This document shows, in pieces, positions 13,896-21,763 of a stretch of 22,586 nt of DNA. The stretch is from a virus. The position numbers and the translations under genes are program-made. The first letter of the stretch is position 1; each line of letters begins with the position of its first letter. The notes under the pieces are model-generated. The model saw only the letters and a list, made by a program, of their open reading frames with translations, was not told the DNA's origin and made no database searches. Location of the stretch: IMG/VR virus record IMGVR_UViG_3300045997_000053, positions 1 through 22,586 of that record; one strand, given 5' to 3'.

Positions 13896-14402
13896 CTAGC
13901 GAGCGCCAACAATTTTCCGCAACGAATCCAACAGCGGATCGCCGTTGAGTGGCAGAGTATTGCCTGTGCCCTGTGATGGGTCAATAGCACGGTCCCTAGT
14001 TGGGGCCTTGCCGAGGAGTGCCTTCACCCGTTCCACACTGGCCGAAATGGTTTCCTCATCGGAACCCTGCACCAGAGCCGCAACCTCCAACACATCCACT
14101 GACGGGATTTCTGCTGCGAGGACTGACTTCAGCTTCAACAGTTCCAGCTTGGTGCTGGACAGTTCATTCCCCACCGCAGCCATCTGCTCAGCCGCCAAAG
14201 CGGCCTTACCTTCATACTCTTGGATGGCTAGGGTAGACGCCTCCAACTTGGCAGCCTCAACCGCTTCTTTCTTCTCATTGCGGTACTTGGCAGCCTCGTT
14301 ACGAAGCTCCTGAACATACTCTTTGCTGAATGTCTCCACCGGGGCCTCCTGGGCGGGAGGTGGGGCAATCGTGGTGTCGGTAGTGGTATCGGTATCGGAC
14401 AT
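13896..14402 (-). CDS. Capsid scaffolding protein
   Basis: A 168-aa protein between the MuF-like protein and the major capsid, the standard scaffold position. ATG 14402 has AGGAG 7 nt upstream. The N-terminus is Thr/Asp-rich and disordered (MSDTDTTTDTTIAPPPAQ). Residues about 25-95 are a long charged coiled coil (YVQELRNEAAKYRNEKKEAV, ELSSTKLELLKLKSVLAAEI). The C-terminus is a short basic helix (LLDSLRKIVGAR), as in scaffolds that bind capsid subunits. It should guide procapsid assembly and then leave. The fold and place are typical; no protease domain is present. Confidence 0.9.
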   Translation of the reverse strand: MSDTDTTTDTTIAPPPAQEAPVETFSKEYVQELRNEAAKYRNEKKEAVEAAKLEASTLAIQEYEGKAALAAEQMAAVGNELSSTKLELLKLKSVLAAEIPSVDVLEVAALVQGSDEETISASVERVKALLGKAPTRDRAIDPSQGTGNTLPLNGDPLLDSLRKIVGAR

Positions 14403-14423
14403 GTTTCGACTCCTGGTCGTAGA

Positions 14424-14440
14424 AAGCCCATCAGGGGCTT
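14424..14440 (-). terminator. Small hairpin between MuF-like and scaffold genes
   Basis: AAGCCC (14424-14429) and GGGCTT (14435-14440) form a 6-bp stem with a 5-nt loop in the 48-base spacer ahead of the scaffold gene. On the transcribed strand it is followed by TCTACG. Weak as a terminator; it may be a processing or pausing site. Confidence 0.3.
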
Positions 14441-14450
14441 GGCGGGCGAA

Positions 14451-15329
14451 TCAGGCCGCGACTGCGGTCAATTCGGTCATCGTGATTTCACCGGCAGTAA
14501 GCCGGCGACGCAAAACATTCACAGTTTCACGGTTCAACGTGGTAGGTAACCACGCCTTCTCCTTGAAGGAGTAGTACAATTTGCCAGGATCATCGTTCAG
14601 GATTCTCCTAGCTTCGCGGGATGCGGAACTCCACAATTCGGAAGCCCTGTCGGCTTCCTCCTCACCGGGCCACCCTTTCGACTTGAACACTGGAACGACA
14701 AGGCAGTCGCAGCCCGGATGCCATTCCTCCATGTGGTCCGACACGTCATCATCTTCATACGCCCACGATCGGCGAACAGCTTCCTCATCAATCAGATTGA
14801 GGCCCGCCGTCTTGGCGTTCTCATACACCGGCCCACGCGAGACTAGCATCAAGCACCACGCGCATGTTTCCCGTCCGGTAGCGACCCGCGCCCACCCTTT
14901 CAGGATATTCGGTGTAGGATCATCACGCAATGCGTGAATGATCTGTTGCCTGCCAGCATTCTCCACCACCCGCGTAGACTGCAACACCAAGTTCGTCACA
15001 GCGTCCTGCGGGGCGGTTTCCTTCGACATTCGCTCCCTGGCGGGGTCCATATCCTTCACGAACCGCCGAAAGTCATACGACTCCAGGTACACGTCATGCC
15101 TAGGCAGTTGCGGATGCGACAACTTGCGTTGCGAATCATAGAACCGCCGGCCAAGCTCCGCCGACAATCGGCGAGACTCAGCGACCTGCGGAAACAGCAG
15201 GTTCAACAACCCCAGCCAGTCCGCTATCTTCAACAGCGGATTCACAAACAACCCGCCCAACGAATTGACATACCTAGCGGATTGTGCTACAATCAGCGCC
15301 TGGGCTGCCGCATATTCTTCCGGTGTCAC
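14451..15329 (-). CDS. MuF-like minor capsid protein (often annotated capsid maturation protease in L5-like phages)
   Basis: A 292-aa protein starting at GTG 15329, overlapping the portal stop (GTGA). The position between portal and scaffold and the C-terminal cysteine pattern fit actinophage MuF-like proteins. CAWC (C156, C159) is followed about 45 residues later by HPGCDC (H204, C207, C209), with RGPVYENA between. The CxxC and HxxCxC groups suggest a metal site. The N-terminal half is helical (ALIVAQSARYVNSLGGLF, LSAELGRRFYDSQRKL). The protein is probably head-internal, bound to the portal. Homologues are often called maturation proteases, but I see no clear Ser/His/Asp protease motif. Confidence 0.85.
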   Translation of the reverse strand: MTPEEYAAAQALIVAQSARYVNSLGGLFVNPLLKIADWLGLLNLLFPQVAESRRLSAELGRRFYDSQRKLSHPQLPRHDVYLESYDFRRFVKDMDPARERMSKETAPQDAVTNLVLQSTRVVENAGRQQIIHALRDDPTPNILKGWARVATGRETCAWCLMLVSRGPVYENAKTAGLNLIDEEAVRRSWAYEDDDVSDHMEEWHPGCDCLVVPVFKSKGWPGEEEADRASELWSSASREARRILNDDPGKLYYSFKEKAWLPTTLNRETVNVLRRRLTAGEITMTELTAVAA

Positions 15330-16720
15330 GCCGGGGTGGCCGCGCTAGCGGCCTGAGGTTGCGCCTTCGGCGTCGGCGTCGGGGCCAACATCTGACCCAA
15401 CGCATTCACCGGATTCGCCTCCTCATCCCATGCACGCATTTCGATACGTTCCTCAATCGAATACCCAAGATCAACTCGGGCGCGTTCCTTCGGAATGATA
15501 CCGGCACCATTGGCGTATAGCTTGGCAGCAGCGTCCGCCTTCGCGGCATAGGTCGGTGTAGACGGATCACGCCACACCGACTCCATACGCAGATACTCAG
15601 GCGGCAGATCGCCGCCCTTAATCGCCTTGTAGGCGACACGCATGGCCTGCTCCCAAGCCCCGCCGAATATCTTGTTCTTCCGCTCAGTCTTCTTCACCAA
15701 ACGGGATTCCGACGACTTGATCGCCTCCGCAGAGGCGGGATTCTCCGACGACGTGGACAAATACTGCGGCGGCAAACCAGTATACGCCGCAGCCTTCCGA
15801 TCCAACGCATCTAGTGCGTCTACGAAGTTCCGTAGCTCAGCAGCAGTGAACTGCTGCGCCTTCGCATCAGCATCCTCAAACGCCATGATCCTAGCCAGGT
15901 AGGCGTTGAACAACTTCTCCCCGGTCACCGGGTCGATCCCCAAATCCTCCGGCTTCACACCGAATATCAGGCGTTGCGGGATCGCCATGATTTCCGCCGT
16001 CCCCTGCATATCCATCAGGATACGGGCAGCAGCATCAGTCACCGACCGTAGCTCCGGAGTAATCTCAGACGTACCGTACATGTCCGACAACCGGGTGCGG
16101 TTAGGGAGCGGGATCACCGGAACCACCATCAACCCGTGATTCACAGAAGCCAGCACCTTGAACTGGCCTTCCTCCTTCACCCACTGCACCGTCTGCTCCG
16201 GGGTGTACAACGTAGTCGCCATCAACTCATCGTTGTTGTCATACACCACCCGGATCGCCTGCAATACCTGCTTGGTGCGCGGATCAATATCCGCATACAA
16301 CGAGGTAGGCGGCTCAACCCGAATCAACGGAACCTCAGGATCAGCATCCGGGTCCAACGTCGGATCAGGCACCGCCACCGTGATATATGAGCGACCGTAG
16401 ATCAGGGAATCAGTGTGACCTAGCGTGGCCTCAATGTCCAGATCATTCGCCTGCCACCAATCCCACAACTCGGTGTCGGCGTCGGACTTCCCGCCGATCC
16501 GGAAACCCTCGAGCTCCTGGCGTTCCGCGATCGAATCGACATACAAACGTGGATACCCGACATGTGACAACAAGCCGCGCATCTCAGGCGGAACAGCCAA
16601 ACCGATCGCATCCGGGCGTTTCTCCGCCTCATAGTATGCGCGATCGTCTTTCAGGACGGTCTGCACCTGCTCAAACGTGTTGATCAGATCGTCGCGCTGC
16701 TTCTCAATGTCGCCGGCCAT
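15326..16720 (-). CDS. Portal protein (SPP1 gp6-like)
   Basis: A 464-aa protein. ATG 16720 overlaps the large terminase stop (TGATG). It shows features of SPP1 gp6-type portals: LLSHVGYPRLYVDSIAERQE near residue 50, LGHTDSLIYGRSYITVAVP near 100, and VEPPTSLYADIDPRTKQVLQ followed by several strands. The stem/clip region carries LRSVTDAAARILMDMQGTAE and the helix with LDALDRKAAAYTGLPPQYLS. The C-terminus (TPTPKAQPQAASAATPA) is a disordered Pro/Ala tail. It forms the dodecameric ring at one vertex through which TerL pumps DNA and to which the adaptor binds. Confidence 0.95.
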   Translation of the reverse strand: MAGDIEKQRDDLINTFEQVQTVLKDDRAYYEAEKRPDAIGLAVPPEMRGLLSHVGYPRLYVDSIAERQELEGFRIGGKSDADTELWDWWQANDLDIEATLGHTDSLIYGRSYITVAVPDPTLDPDADPEVPLIRVEPPTSLYADIDPRTKQVLQAIRVVYDNNDELMATTLYTPEQTVQWVKEEGQFKVLASVNHGLMVVPVIPLPNRTRLSDMYGTSEITPELRSVTDAAARILMDMQGTAEIMAIPQRLIFGVKPEDLGIDPVTGEKLFNAYLARIMAFEDADAKAQQFTAAELRNFVDALDALDRKAAAYTGLPPQYLSTSSENPASAEAIKSSESRLVKKTERKNKIFGGAWEQAMRVAYKAIKGGDLPPEYLRMESVWRDPSTPTYAAKADAAAKLYANGAGIIPKERARVDLGYSIEERIEMRAWDEEANPVNALGQMLAPTPTPKAQPQAASAATPA

Positions 16721-18402
16721 CAGCGGATCACCAGTGCCTTCCCTGTGCGGGCGTTCTTGGACAAGAGGTAGTCCTGGCGAGCAGCGAAAGCAAGGACACT
16801 TGTGACTGCACAGTCAATTTTTCGACTGGAGTCTTTCGACGCCTTCCGAATACTGATCGCGTCCCATTGAGTAGGATAACGGCGAGCATTAAGTATATGC
16901 TGCCGCAACGTCCTGTTACCATCGTGGAACACTTCTTTCGCTAGAACCGAATCAAGGAACCTCTCGCAATCCATAGCGAACCGCTTCTGGTTACCGCGCA
17001 TATCAAATGCGATCGGATTCCCCGGAGTCGCATTGATCTTAATCTGCTTCCGGTAATCCCGACCCCACTGATCGACGTATGCCTCGAACTCCTTCATATC
17101 AGCACGCATCGCCACCACATCATACGATGCGAACGCCGACCGTACCGCCGCGTCAACATCCTCACGCGGCACCTCCTCATTCGGATGCTTCGCAGGGTTC
17201 CACCAATTCAGCAGAAACAACATCCCATCCGACACCCGGCACGCCACCAACGCAGTCCAGTCATTCGACTTCGACCCGTCAAACCCCAACGTGACCTTCT
17301 CACCCTTCTTCAGGGCGAACACAGGATCAACCAAAGCTAACTGATCCCACTCATTCGGTGCTATCCACGCATCCTCAGTCGCCAACACCTGATTCAGGAA
17401 CTTGCGGCGGGACTCAGTAACAGCGTTACGGGTGTCCAGCACCGATTCAATGATAGCGTCAATCGGCAACCATATTGAGTCGCCACGGGCAATTTCCAAA
17501 CCAGCCCGCAATTTTTCTATACCCTCATGGTGCCCTTGAGGGTCTTCTTTCTCGGATGGTATCTCCGACAACGGCGTATCCGCCGGTGCTTCGAGGGCAT
17601 CATACATCATGCCGACATCGACCGCTTGGCCGGCGGCGATAGCCTGATATGCGTCCCAGTCCCGCTCACCAACCGAATCGGCACCCGGAATGTGGGCGTT
17701 GCAAATCGACAGCTTGCGCGAGAACGGAATCTTCGTCACATTGCCGTCGATAACAGCAGCCACATCATGGCCCTGGTTGGCTTCCACCCACCACTGCGTT
17801 TCGTTCTGGATAACGAGTGTGGGCCGGGAGCCTTCCATCGCATACGGCGACGATGTGATCGCCTCAATGCGGCCACCATCTGACGAGTAGATGATGGTCT
17901 TGTTAATCTCCAGGCCATGCTCCTCGCGGAGCAGTTTGGACGCCATCACCGGGAACAGGGAGAACGTGTTCTTTGTCTGCTCCTGGGCGACGGCAACAAC
18001 TTGAATCCACGGGGAGAACCGCTGCTTACCAACCGGGTCGCCGTCACCATCGAAGTGGCTGAACTGGACAGGCCCGCACAACTCGGCCAGCGACAACATA
18101 GTTGCTATTGGGTCTTTCCCGTGCCCTTTGAGGCGGCGGAACACACCATTACGGTACAGCCAGTTACCTTCGACATCGACCGCATACCACCACAACAACC
18201 AGCGGGCCTGCTCTAGCGTGGGCATGAACGGTTGCCCTGCTGTGTCACTGCCAGGTGACCGCAGGTACTTGGCAGCCCAGTTCAGGACACCCCAACCCAA
18301 GGTCCGGTCAGGCAGCCACCAGGAGCCGTCTAATTTCCGCCGCCAAGTAGGGCCAACAATGTGTGGAGGGGCAGGGAGCAACTGTGATTCGTCAACAATC
18401 AC
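16720..18402 (-). CDS. terL: Terminase large subunit
   Basis: A 560-aa packaging motor. GTG 18402 has AGGAGG 5 nt upstream. The ATPase domain has a Walker-A-like RLKGHGKDP (K97) and a Walker B TLVIQNE ending in E201. The nuclease domain has LGFDGSKSNDW (D375) and KIDCAVTSVLAF (D530), the acidic residues expected of the RNase H-like metal site. N-terminal Trp-rich sequence (SWWLPDRTLGWGVLNWAAKY) is typical of actinophage TerL. It cuts concatemeric DNA and pumps it through the portal, whose gene overlaps its stop codon. The P-loop is GHGKD rather than the classic GxxGxGK[ST], a common deviation in this family. Confidence 0.96.
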   Translation of the reverse strand: MIVDESQLLPAPPHIVGPTWRRKLDGSWWLPDRTLGWGVLNWAAKYLRSPGSDTAGQPFMPTLEQARWLLWWYAVDVEGNWLYRNGVFRRLKGHGKDPIATMLSLAELCGPVQFSHFDGDGDPVGKQRFSPWIQVVAVAQEQTKNTFSLFPVMASKLLREEHGLEINKTIIYSSDGGRIEAITSSPYAMEGSRPTLVIQNETQWWVEANQGHDVAAVIDGNVTKIPFSRKLSICNAHIPGADSVGERDWDAYQAIAAGQAVDVGMMYDALEAPADTPLSEIPSEKEDPQGHHEGIEKLRAGLEIARGDSIWLPIDAIIESVLDTRNAVTESRRKFLNQVLATEDAWIAPNEWDQLALVDPVFALKKGEKVTLGFDGSKSNDWTALVACRVSDGMLFLLNWWNPAKHPNEEVPREDVDAAVRSAFASYDVVAMRADMKEFEAYVDQWGRDYRKQIKINATPGNPIAFDMRGNQKRFAMDCERFLDSVLAKEVFHDGNRTLRQHILNARRYPTQWDAISIRKASKDSSRKIDCAVTSVLAFAARQDYLLSKNARTGKALVIR

Positions 18403-18411
18403 AGCAACCTC

Positions 18412-18561
18412 CTAGTCCCATTTGCCCTCACCGACCGGCTCATCCCGATCATGCTCAGCCACCCACTTCACGTCCGCTAAGTCCACGTACATCACGGTGC
18501 CCTCATCAGGCACCTCGTTGGTGACTTCTATCTCAACCTCGCCGGGTTTCAATCTCACCAT
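18412..18561 (-). CDS. Small acidic protein between holin and large terminase
   Basis: A 49-aa protein missed by length cut-offs. ATG 18561 overlaps the holin TAA (TAATG) and the TAG at 18412 lies 9 bases before the terminase GTG; the terminase ribosome site overlaps its end. The sequence is acidic with alternating hydrophobics (MVRLKPGEVEIEVTNEVPDE, then MYVDLADVKWVAEHDRDEPVG), suggesting a small beta-strand fold. I do not recognise a family. Perfect coupling on the upstream side and no wasted bases suggest a real gene. Confidence 0.65.
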   Translation of the reverse strand: MVRLKPGEVEIEVTNEVPDEGTVMYVDLADVKWVAEHDRDEPVGEGKWD

Positions 18562-18935
18562 TAGACCAGCACCGCATCAGCTAGCGAACCAACAGTCGGA
18601 GCAGGAGCATCCAAAGACAGGGCTTGCCCCGCCGCCACCTTCACCCGATCCAACGCAGCATTCGCATCGTCCGCGTTCCGGATGACCTTGTCCATGTGGT
18701 TGATCAGGATTTCTTCCGCCGAATCCCCCACCAGGCCCTCGTCGCGTTGTTTCTTGACGACGACCCCGGCGGTAGTAGCTGCGCCTGCGCCGAGCAAGGA
18801 GCCAAGGACCGCTAGTAGGTTGAGCCAATTGCCTGCCTGCTCCTTCTCCAACACACCGGTCGCAATCAGGATCGGAACAATCGACCCCAATACACCAGAA
18901 ATCAGATAGAACCACTGCCTAGTCTGGGCTTTCAT
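18561..18935 (-). CDS. Holin (two transmembrane segments)
   Basis: A 124-aa protein. ATG 18935 overlaps the endolysin TGA (ATGA). Two hydrophobic helices are clear: about residues 8-28 (WFYLISGVLGSIVPILIATGV) and 38-60 (LNLLAVLGSLLGAGAATTAG), followed by a charged cytoplasmic-type tail (VKKQRDEGLVGDSAEEILI). This is the layout of the small two-helix holins that follow lysA in actinophages, resembling the r1t-type holin family. It should accumulate in the inner membrane and trigger access of the endolysin to the cell wall. The long C-terminal region (about 60 residues) exceeds many such holins and may control timing. Confidence 0.87.
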   Translation of the reverse strand: MKAQTRQWFYLISGVLGSIVPILIATGVLEKEQAGNWLNLLAVLGSLLGAGAATTAGVVVKKQRDEGLVGDSAEEILINHMDKVIRNADDANAALDRVKVAAGQALSLDAPAPTVGSLADAVLV

Positions 18936-20413
18936 GCCGTGTCCGCTTTCGCCGCTATATACGCTCGAAGCACCTCAGGCCGCTCACGCTCCAACTCCTG
19001 AATGAACCTGCGTGCCCTGCCGACCGCATACGGGTCTTGACGGGCACCCTGACGGTTCGCCACCTTCACGATCGTATCCAATGCGGGAAGGTTACCCCGC
19101 TTCGCGGTGGTTTCCACATCCTCCTCATGCCGCATAGCATCAACAGACGACAACAAGTCGAATGGGCGGTATTTCGCCCCCTCGCCAGGAACCGCATATA
19201 TTGACACCGACGCACGCGGCGAGAACAACTCCGCATGAATCTCGCGGATCATACGCTCCGCTTCCGCACTCAACTCGCCATCTCCTCCACCTTGACCAGA
19301 CAACAGCGACAACAACCTGCCGCCTAAACTCAACGCCCGCTCATACCGGGACCGACGATCAGACAACCCATGCTCCCCACCATTGATCATGTGAGTAGCC
19401 TCAAGAACATTACGATCGTCAGACGCCCGATTCAATTCCCGCTGAGTAGTCCAATACCACGTCACACCCATGAACCCATACCGGTCAGACGCCAACTGTG
19501 CAGGTTGATCCACAAAAAACGTGGGCGACGGGACCAGGCCCTTGTCGAACGCCCACTGCGACAACACAGTGTAGTTGTGCCGGCCAGTGACCTGAATAGG
19601 CCCCCGGCCCTTGAACCTGACACCGTCACCCGGATGGGTGTTACCCAAATCGGAGCGGCCCTCATATTCCGCACCGGACGCAATCTCCTCCATATACCGC
19701 AACCCAGCCGACTCATGGCCGATCTGCGCCACCCACATCGCAATACGGTCCACAGTAGTGCAGCCACACTCAGCGAGGCACTGGGACACCGCAGGGAACA
19801 GGGCAGGGTACCGGTCTGGTACTGTGTTGCCCATCACCTCAGCGAGGACACGCACCCCATCGTCAGGGGCTTGCACCGTGATGGTGCCCGCAGCTAGCGG
19901 GCCACGGCGGAACGTCGAAAACCCATCCGACCTGATCTTCCGGTCGATGAACGACTGGACACGCGGCGCATTCTCCGCACCAAACGTATCATACCCCATC
20001 TGGTGATGCATCGCATCCTTAGGCGACTCCCAATTGTTCGCCCAAAAAACTGTATCCTCATAGAAATCTAGCAGTTCATTCATCGTGTCGATCATCTGCC
20101 GATTGTATCCGGCATTCGCCACACGAAATGGGTGACTGTCCCAATTCAAATCCAAAGCAGTACCAGACAAATGATTCGATGTCCCCACCGAATTACCCGG
20201 CGTCCAACACGCCGAATCGCGGTCCCGCAACTTCTCCACAAACGCATTGTAATCCGCAGCATACGCCCGCAAAATCTGGAGCGGATGCCCTTTCTGAATC
20301 TGCAAATTCACATCATCAGAACCGGGAACAACAATCCACTCACACGATCCCTCATCGACCATAGGCCACCCATTCTCCGAATGAGTGTTACCATACGCTG
20401 TCCTGAAACCCAC
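18932..20413 (-). CDS. lysA: Endolysin LysA: M15-type peptidase plus GH19 muramidase/chitinase-like domain
   Basis: A 493-aa protein. I chose GTG 20413, with AGGAG 5 nt upstream; the ATG at 20434 lies in the last bases of the tRNA gene and an earlier frame start would sit inside the tRNA. Residues 1-165 are a D-Ala-D-Ala carboxypeptidase-like (M15) peptidase: SNHLSGTALDLNW (H81, D88) and MHHQMGY (H136/H137) are the zinc ligands. Residues about 180-365 are a GH19-type domain: AQIGHESAG with E234, and FKGRGPIQVTGRHNY. Residues 375-493 are a helical C-terminal region I do not recognise, probably wall-binding. Together the domains cut stem peptides and glycan strands. No mycolyl-arabinogalactan esterase (LysB) gene is visible nearby. 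Confidence 0.92.
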   Translation of the reverse strand: MGFRTAYGNTHSENGWPMVDEGSCEWIVVPGSDDVNLQIQKGHPLQILRAYAADYNAFVEKLRDRDSACWTPGNSVGTSNHLSGTALDLNWDSHPFRVANAGYNRQMIDTMNELLDFYEDTVFWANNWESPKDAMHHQMGYDTFGAENAPRVQSFIDRKIRSDGFSTFRRGPLAAGTITVQAPDDGVRVLAEVMGNTVPDRYPALFPAVSQCLAECGCTTVDRIAMWVAQIGHESAGLRYMEEIASGAEYEGRSDLGNTHPGDGVRFKGRGPIQVTGRHNYTVLSQWAFDKGLVPSPTFFVDQPAQLASDRYGFMGVTWYWTTQRELNRASDDRNVLEATHMINGGEHGLSDRRSRYERALSLGGRLLSLLSGQGGGDGELSAEAERMIREIHAELFSPRASVSIYAVPGEGAKYRPFDLLSSVDAMRHEEDVETTAKRGNLPALDTIVKVANRQGARQDPYAVGRARRFIQELERERPEVLRAYIAAKADTA

Positions 20414-20431
20414 AACCTCTCCTCTCAAGAG

Positions 20432-20503
20432 CATACCCGCCAGGATTCGAACCTGGGACATACGGTTTTGGAGACCGCTGTTCTACCACTGAACTACGGG
20501 CAT
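20432..20503 (-). tRNA. trnW: tRNA-Trp (CCA anticodon)
   Basis: A 72-nt cloverleaf. Acceptor ATGCCCG pairs with CGGGTAT (one G-U). The D arm is GTTC/GAAC, the anticodon stem GCGGT/ACCGT holds loop CTCCAAA (anticodon CCA), and the T arm CCAGG/CCTGG holds TTCGAAT. No CCA end is encoded. L5-like phages also carry tRNA-Trp just before lysA. The endolysin starts 18 bases after its 3' end, so processing would release a leader containing the lysin ribosome site. Confidence 0.95.
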
Positions 20504-20514
20504 CTGAAAGGCCC

Positions 20515-20565
20515 CCAGGCCGGGTGAGGAAACTGGAGGAGGCAGTCTCAACTGACCCGGCCTGG
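20515..20565 (-). terminator. Long inverted repeat between small terminase and tRNA-Trp
   Basis: CCAGGCCGGGT (20515-20525) and ACCCGGCCTGG (20555-20565) are a perfect 11-bp inverted repeat with a 29-nt loop, beginning 8 bases past the small terminase stop. A smaller CAGT/ACTG stem can form in the loop. The following GGGGCCTTTC is only weakly U-rich. A terminator, or a processing stem for the tRNA, are both plausible. Confidence 0.5.
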
Positions 20566-20573
20566 AGGCAGCC

Positions 20574-20978
20574 CTACCGTGCCAGACGCTGACGGAACAT
20601 TTCCGCCACATCTATCACATCGCCACCCGAATGGTCACGCTCAACTTCCATGCGAACACGGCGGCGGTCACCTTCGGTGACGAGCAGGGACGATAACATT
20701 GAGTTCACCTGCTGCAACAGCAGCGACGACGGCTTACCCTGTTTCAACAAATTGTCCACAAAATACATTGTGAACCGTGCGAACTCCCAATCAGACGGCT
20801 CAAAGTATTTCGACTGCGCCGATTCCCGCATCGCACGATACATCGACCGCACCATAGGGTGCGCGTCAGCTAACCCCAAATCGGGGACCGGAACCTTCCC
20901 GATCGCCGTCACCTTCTCAATATCAACCTTGTTCCTGCGAATCCGCTCATCTGAACGTTTCGGCACCGGACCTGGCAT
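20574..20978 (-). CDS. terS: Terminase small subunit
   Basis: A 134-aa protein. I chose ATG 20978 with AGGAGG 4 nt upstream; an in-frame GTG seven codons earlier lacks a ribosome site. The N-terminus MPGPVPKRSDERIRRNK is characteristic of actinophage small terminases. The rest is helical (MVRSMYRAMRESAQSKYF, EFARFTMYFVDNLLKQGK, LLLQQVNSMLSSLLVTEGD) and ends in an acidic-basic tail. It should recognise the packaging site and stimulate TerL, encoded about 2.2 kb downstream beyond the tRNA and lysis genes. The neighbouring HNH protein likely helps with DNA cutting. Confidence 0.88.
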   Translation of the reverse strand: MPGPVPKRSDERIRRNKVDIEKVTAIGKVPVPDLGLADAHPMVRSMYRAMRESAQSKYFEPSDWEFARFTMYFVDNLLKQGKPSSLLLQQVNSMLSSLLVTEGDRRRVRMEVERDHSGGDVIDVAEMFRQRLAR

Positions 20979-21005
20979 GCGACCTCCTGGGTCTAACACC
21001 CGCCT

Positions 21006-21293
21006 CTAGCGAGCTCCTGGGTGCCGGCCTTGTGGCCGGCGTTTCAAATCACGCCGCCGCCGCTTCGCGGCATTACCCTCTAACGACGACTTCAACCTGT
21101 GATGATACTCACACAAACCCTGCAAATTACGGCGAGAATGATCGTCGCCCGGAACAATGTGATCCACCTCTGAGGCTGAATCGACACATCCGGGCGACTG
21201 GCATTTACGCCCGCAATCGCGCAACGCTTGTTGGCGACGGCGCTCCCAATCGAAGGGCAACCTCTGGCGGCGGTCAGACCCCTCCCAGGTCAC
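21006..21293 (-). CDS. HNH endonuclease
   Basis: A 95-aa protein starting at GTG 21293, which overlaps the stop of the upstream 52-aa gene (GTGA). The HNH core is complete: CQSPGC (C31, C36), VDHIVPG (D44, H45), N56 in RRNLQGLC, and CEYHH (C61, H64, H65). The paired cysteines should hold a structural zinc. HNH proteins beside terminase genes are common in long-tailed phages and, as in HK97 gp74, are needed for DNA packaging. The C-terminal tail is very basic (KRRRRDLKRRPQGRHPGAR). A homing endonuclease is less likely given the compact size and position. Confidence 0.93.
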   Translation of the reverse strand: MTWEGSDRRQRLPFDWERRRQQALRDCGRKCQSPGCVDSASEVDHIVPGDDHSRRNLQGLCEYHHRLKSSLEGNAAKRRRRDLKRRPQGRHPGAR

Positions 21294-21448
21294 TCCTCAG
21301 GAACCTCACGCGGAAACTTCCGACGCTCACGGCGAGCAACTTTCCGGCCATACGCCTCAGCCACCTCATCCTCAAGCTCATCCTCAGTCAACTTCCGCTT
21401 GTTGTGAAACACTGTCACAACCGGCTCCGGAAACAACTCATCAGCCAC
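21290..21448 (-). CDS. Small charged protein upstream of HNH gene
   Basis: A 52-aa protein below usual length cut-offs. GTG 21448 overlaps the stop region of the basic-protein gene and its TGA overlaps the HNH GTG. The only ribosome-site match is AGG, 7 nt upstream, so it probably relies on coupling. The sequence is highly charged: an acidic middle (LTEDELEDEVAEAYG) followed by a basic end (RKVARRERRKFPREVPEE). It looks helical. No family recognised. It fills what would otherwise be a gap of 147 bases in a tightly packed operon. Confidence 0.6.
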   Translation of the reverse strand: MADELFPEPVVTVFHNKRKLTEDELEDEVAEAYGRKVARRERRKFPREVPEE

Positions 21449-21722
21449 GTCTACGCCTATCTGCTGCTCTCGCCCGCCTCACAGCGGCCTTCAATGATGC
21501 ATTGTGCGTCCTCGACGCATACCGGGAAACTTTGGAAATCACCGCACTACGCGACAACTTCTTACTGTGCCCGCGCAGCCGCAAAGCGGAGCGGGCTGAC
21601 CTTGAATCAAACACCGGGAAACTTCTACCGCCCCGCCCGGAGCCGTACCGACGACGTGCAGCCGCCGATACGTGCCCCCGACGAGTACGATTCCTACGAG
21701 TACCCCTACGCCTACGAGCCAT
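21441..21722 (-). CDS. Very basic small protein, possibly DNA-binding
   Basis: A 93-aa protein. I chose ATG 21722 with GGTGG 5 nt upstream; GTG codons at 21725 and 21731 are alternatives. About a third of its residues are Arg or Lys (MARRRRGTRRNRTRRGHVS, AAVRRARAADRRRRG), so it should bind nucleic acid or pack with it. The middle (FPVFDSRSARSALRLRGHSK) resembles a short helical motif found at the end of some phage and bacterial proteins, with an F-P-hydrophobic-D start and SALRLRGH. It comes after the hairpin that closes the secreted-protein unit and leads the packaging genes. Function unknown; DNA condensation or packaging is inference. Confidence 0.65.
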   Translation of the reverse strand: MARRRRGTRRNRTRRGHVSAAARRRYGSGRGGRSFPVFDSRSARSALRLRGHSKKLSRSAVISKVSRYASRTHNASLKAAVRRARAADRRRRG

Positions 21723-21763
21723 CACAACCACCTTTCTTGCTTGGTGGCGGGCTGAATACGCAA

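Noticed and set aside
15326-15329. Possible frameshift fusing portal and MuF-like protein
   Set aside because: The overlap is a simple GTGA stop/start with separate complete products, as expected for coupled genes.
20414-20461. Upstream extension of the endolysin
   Set aside because: These codons lie in or next to tRNA-Trp, and the GTG at 20413 has a well-placed AGGAG.
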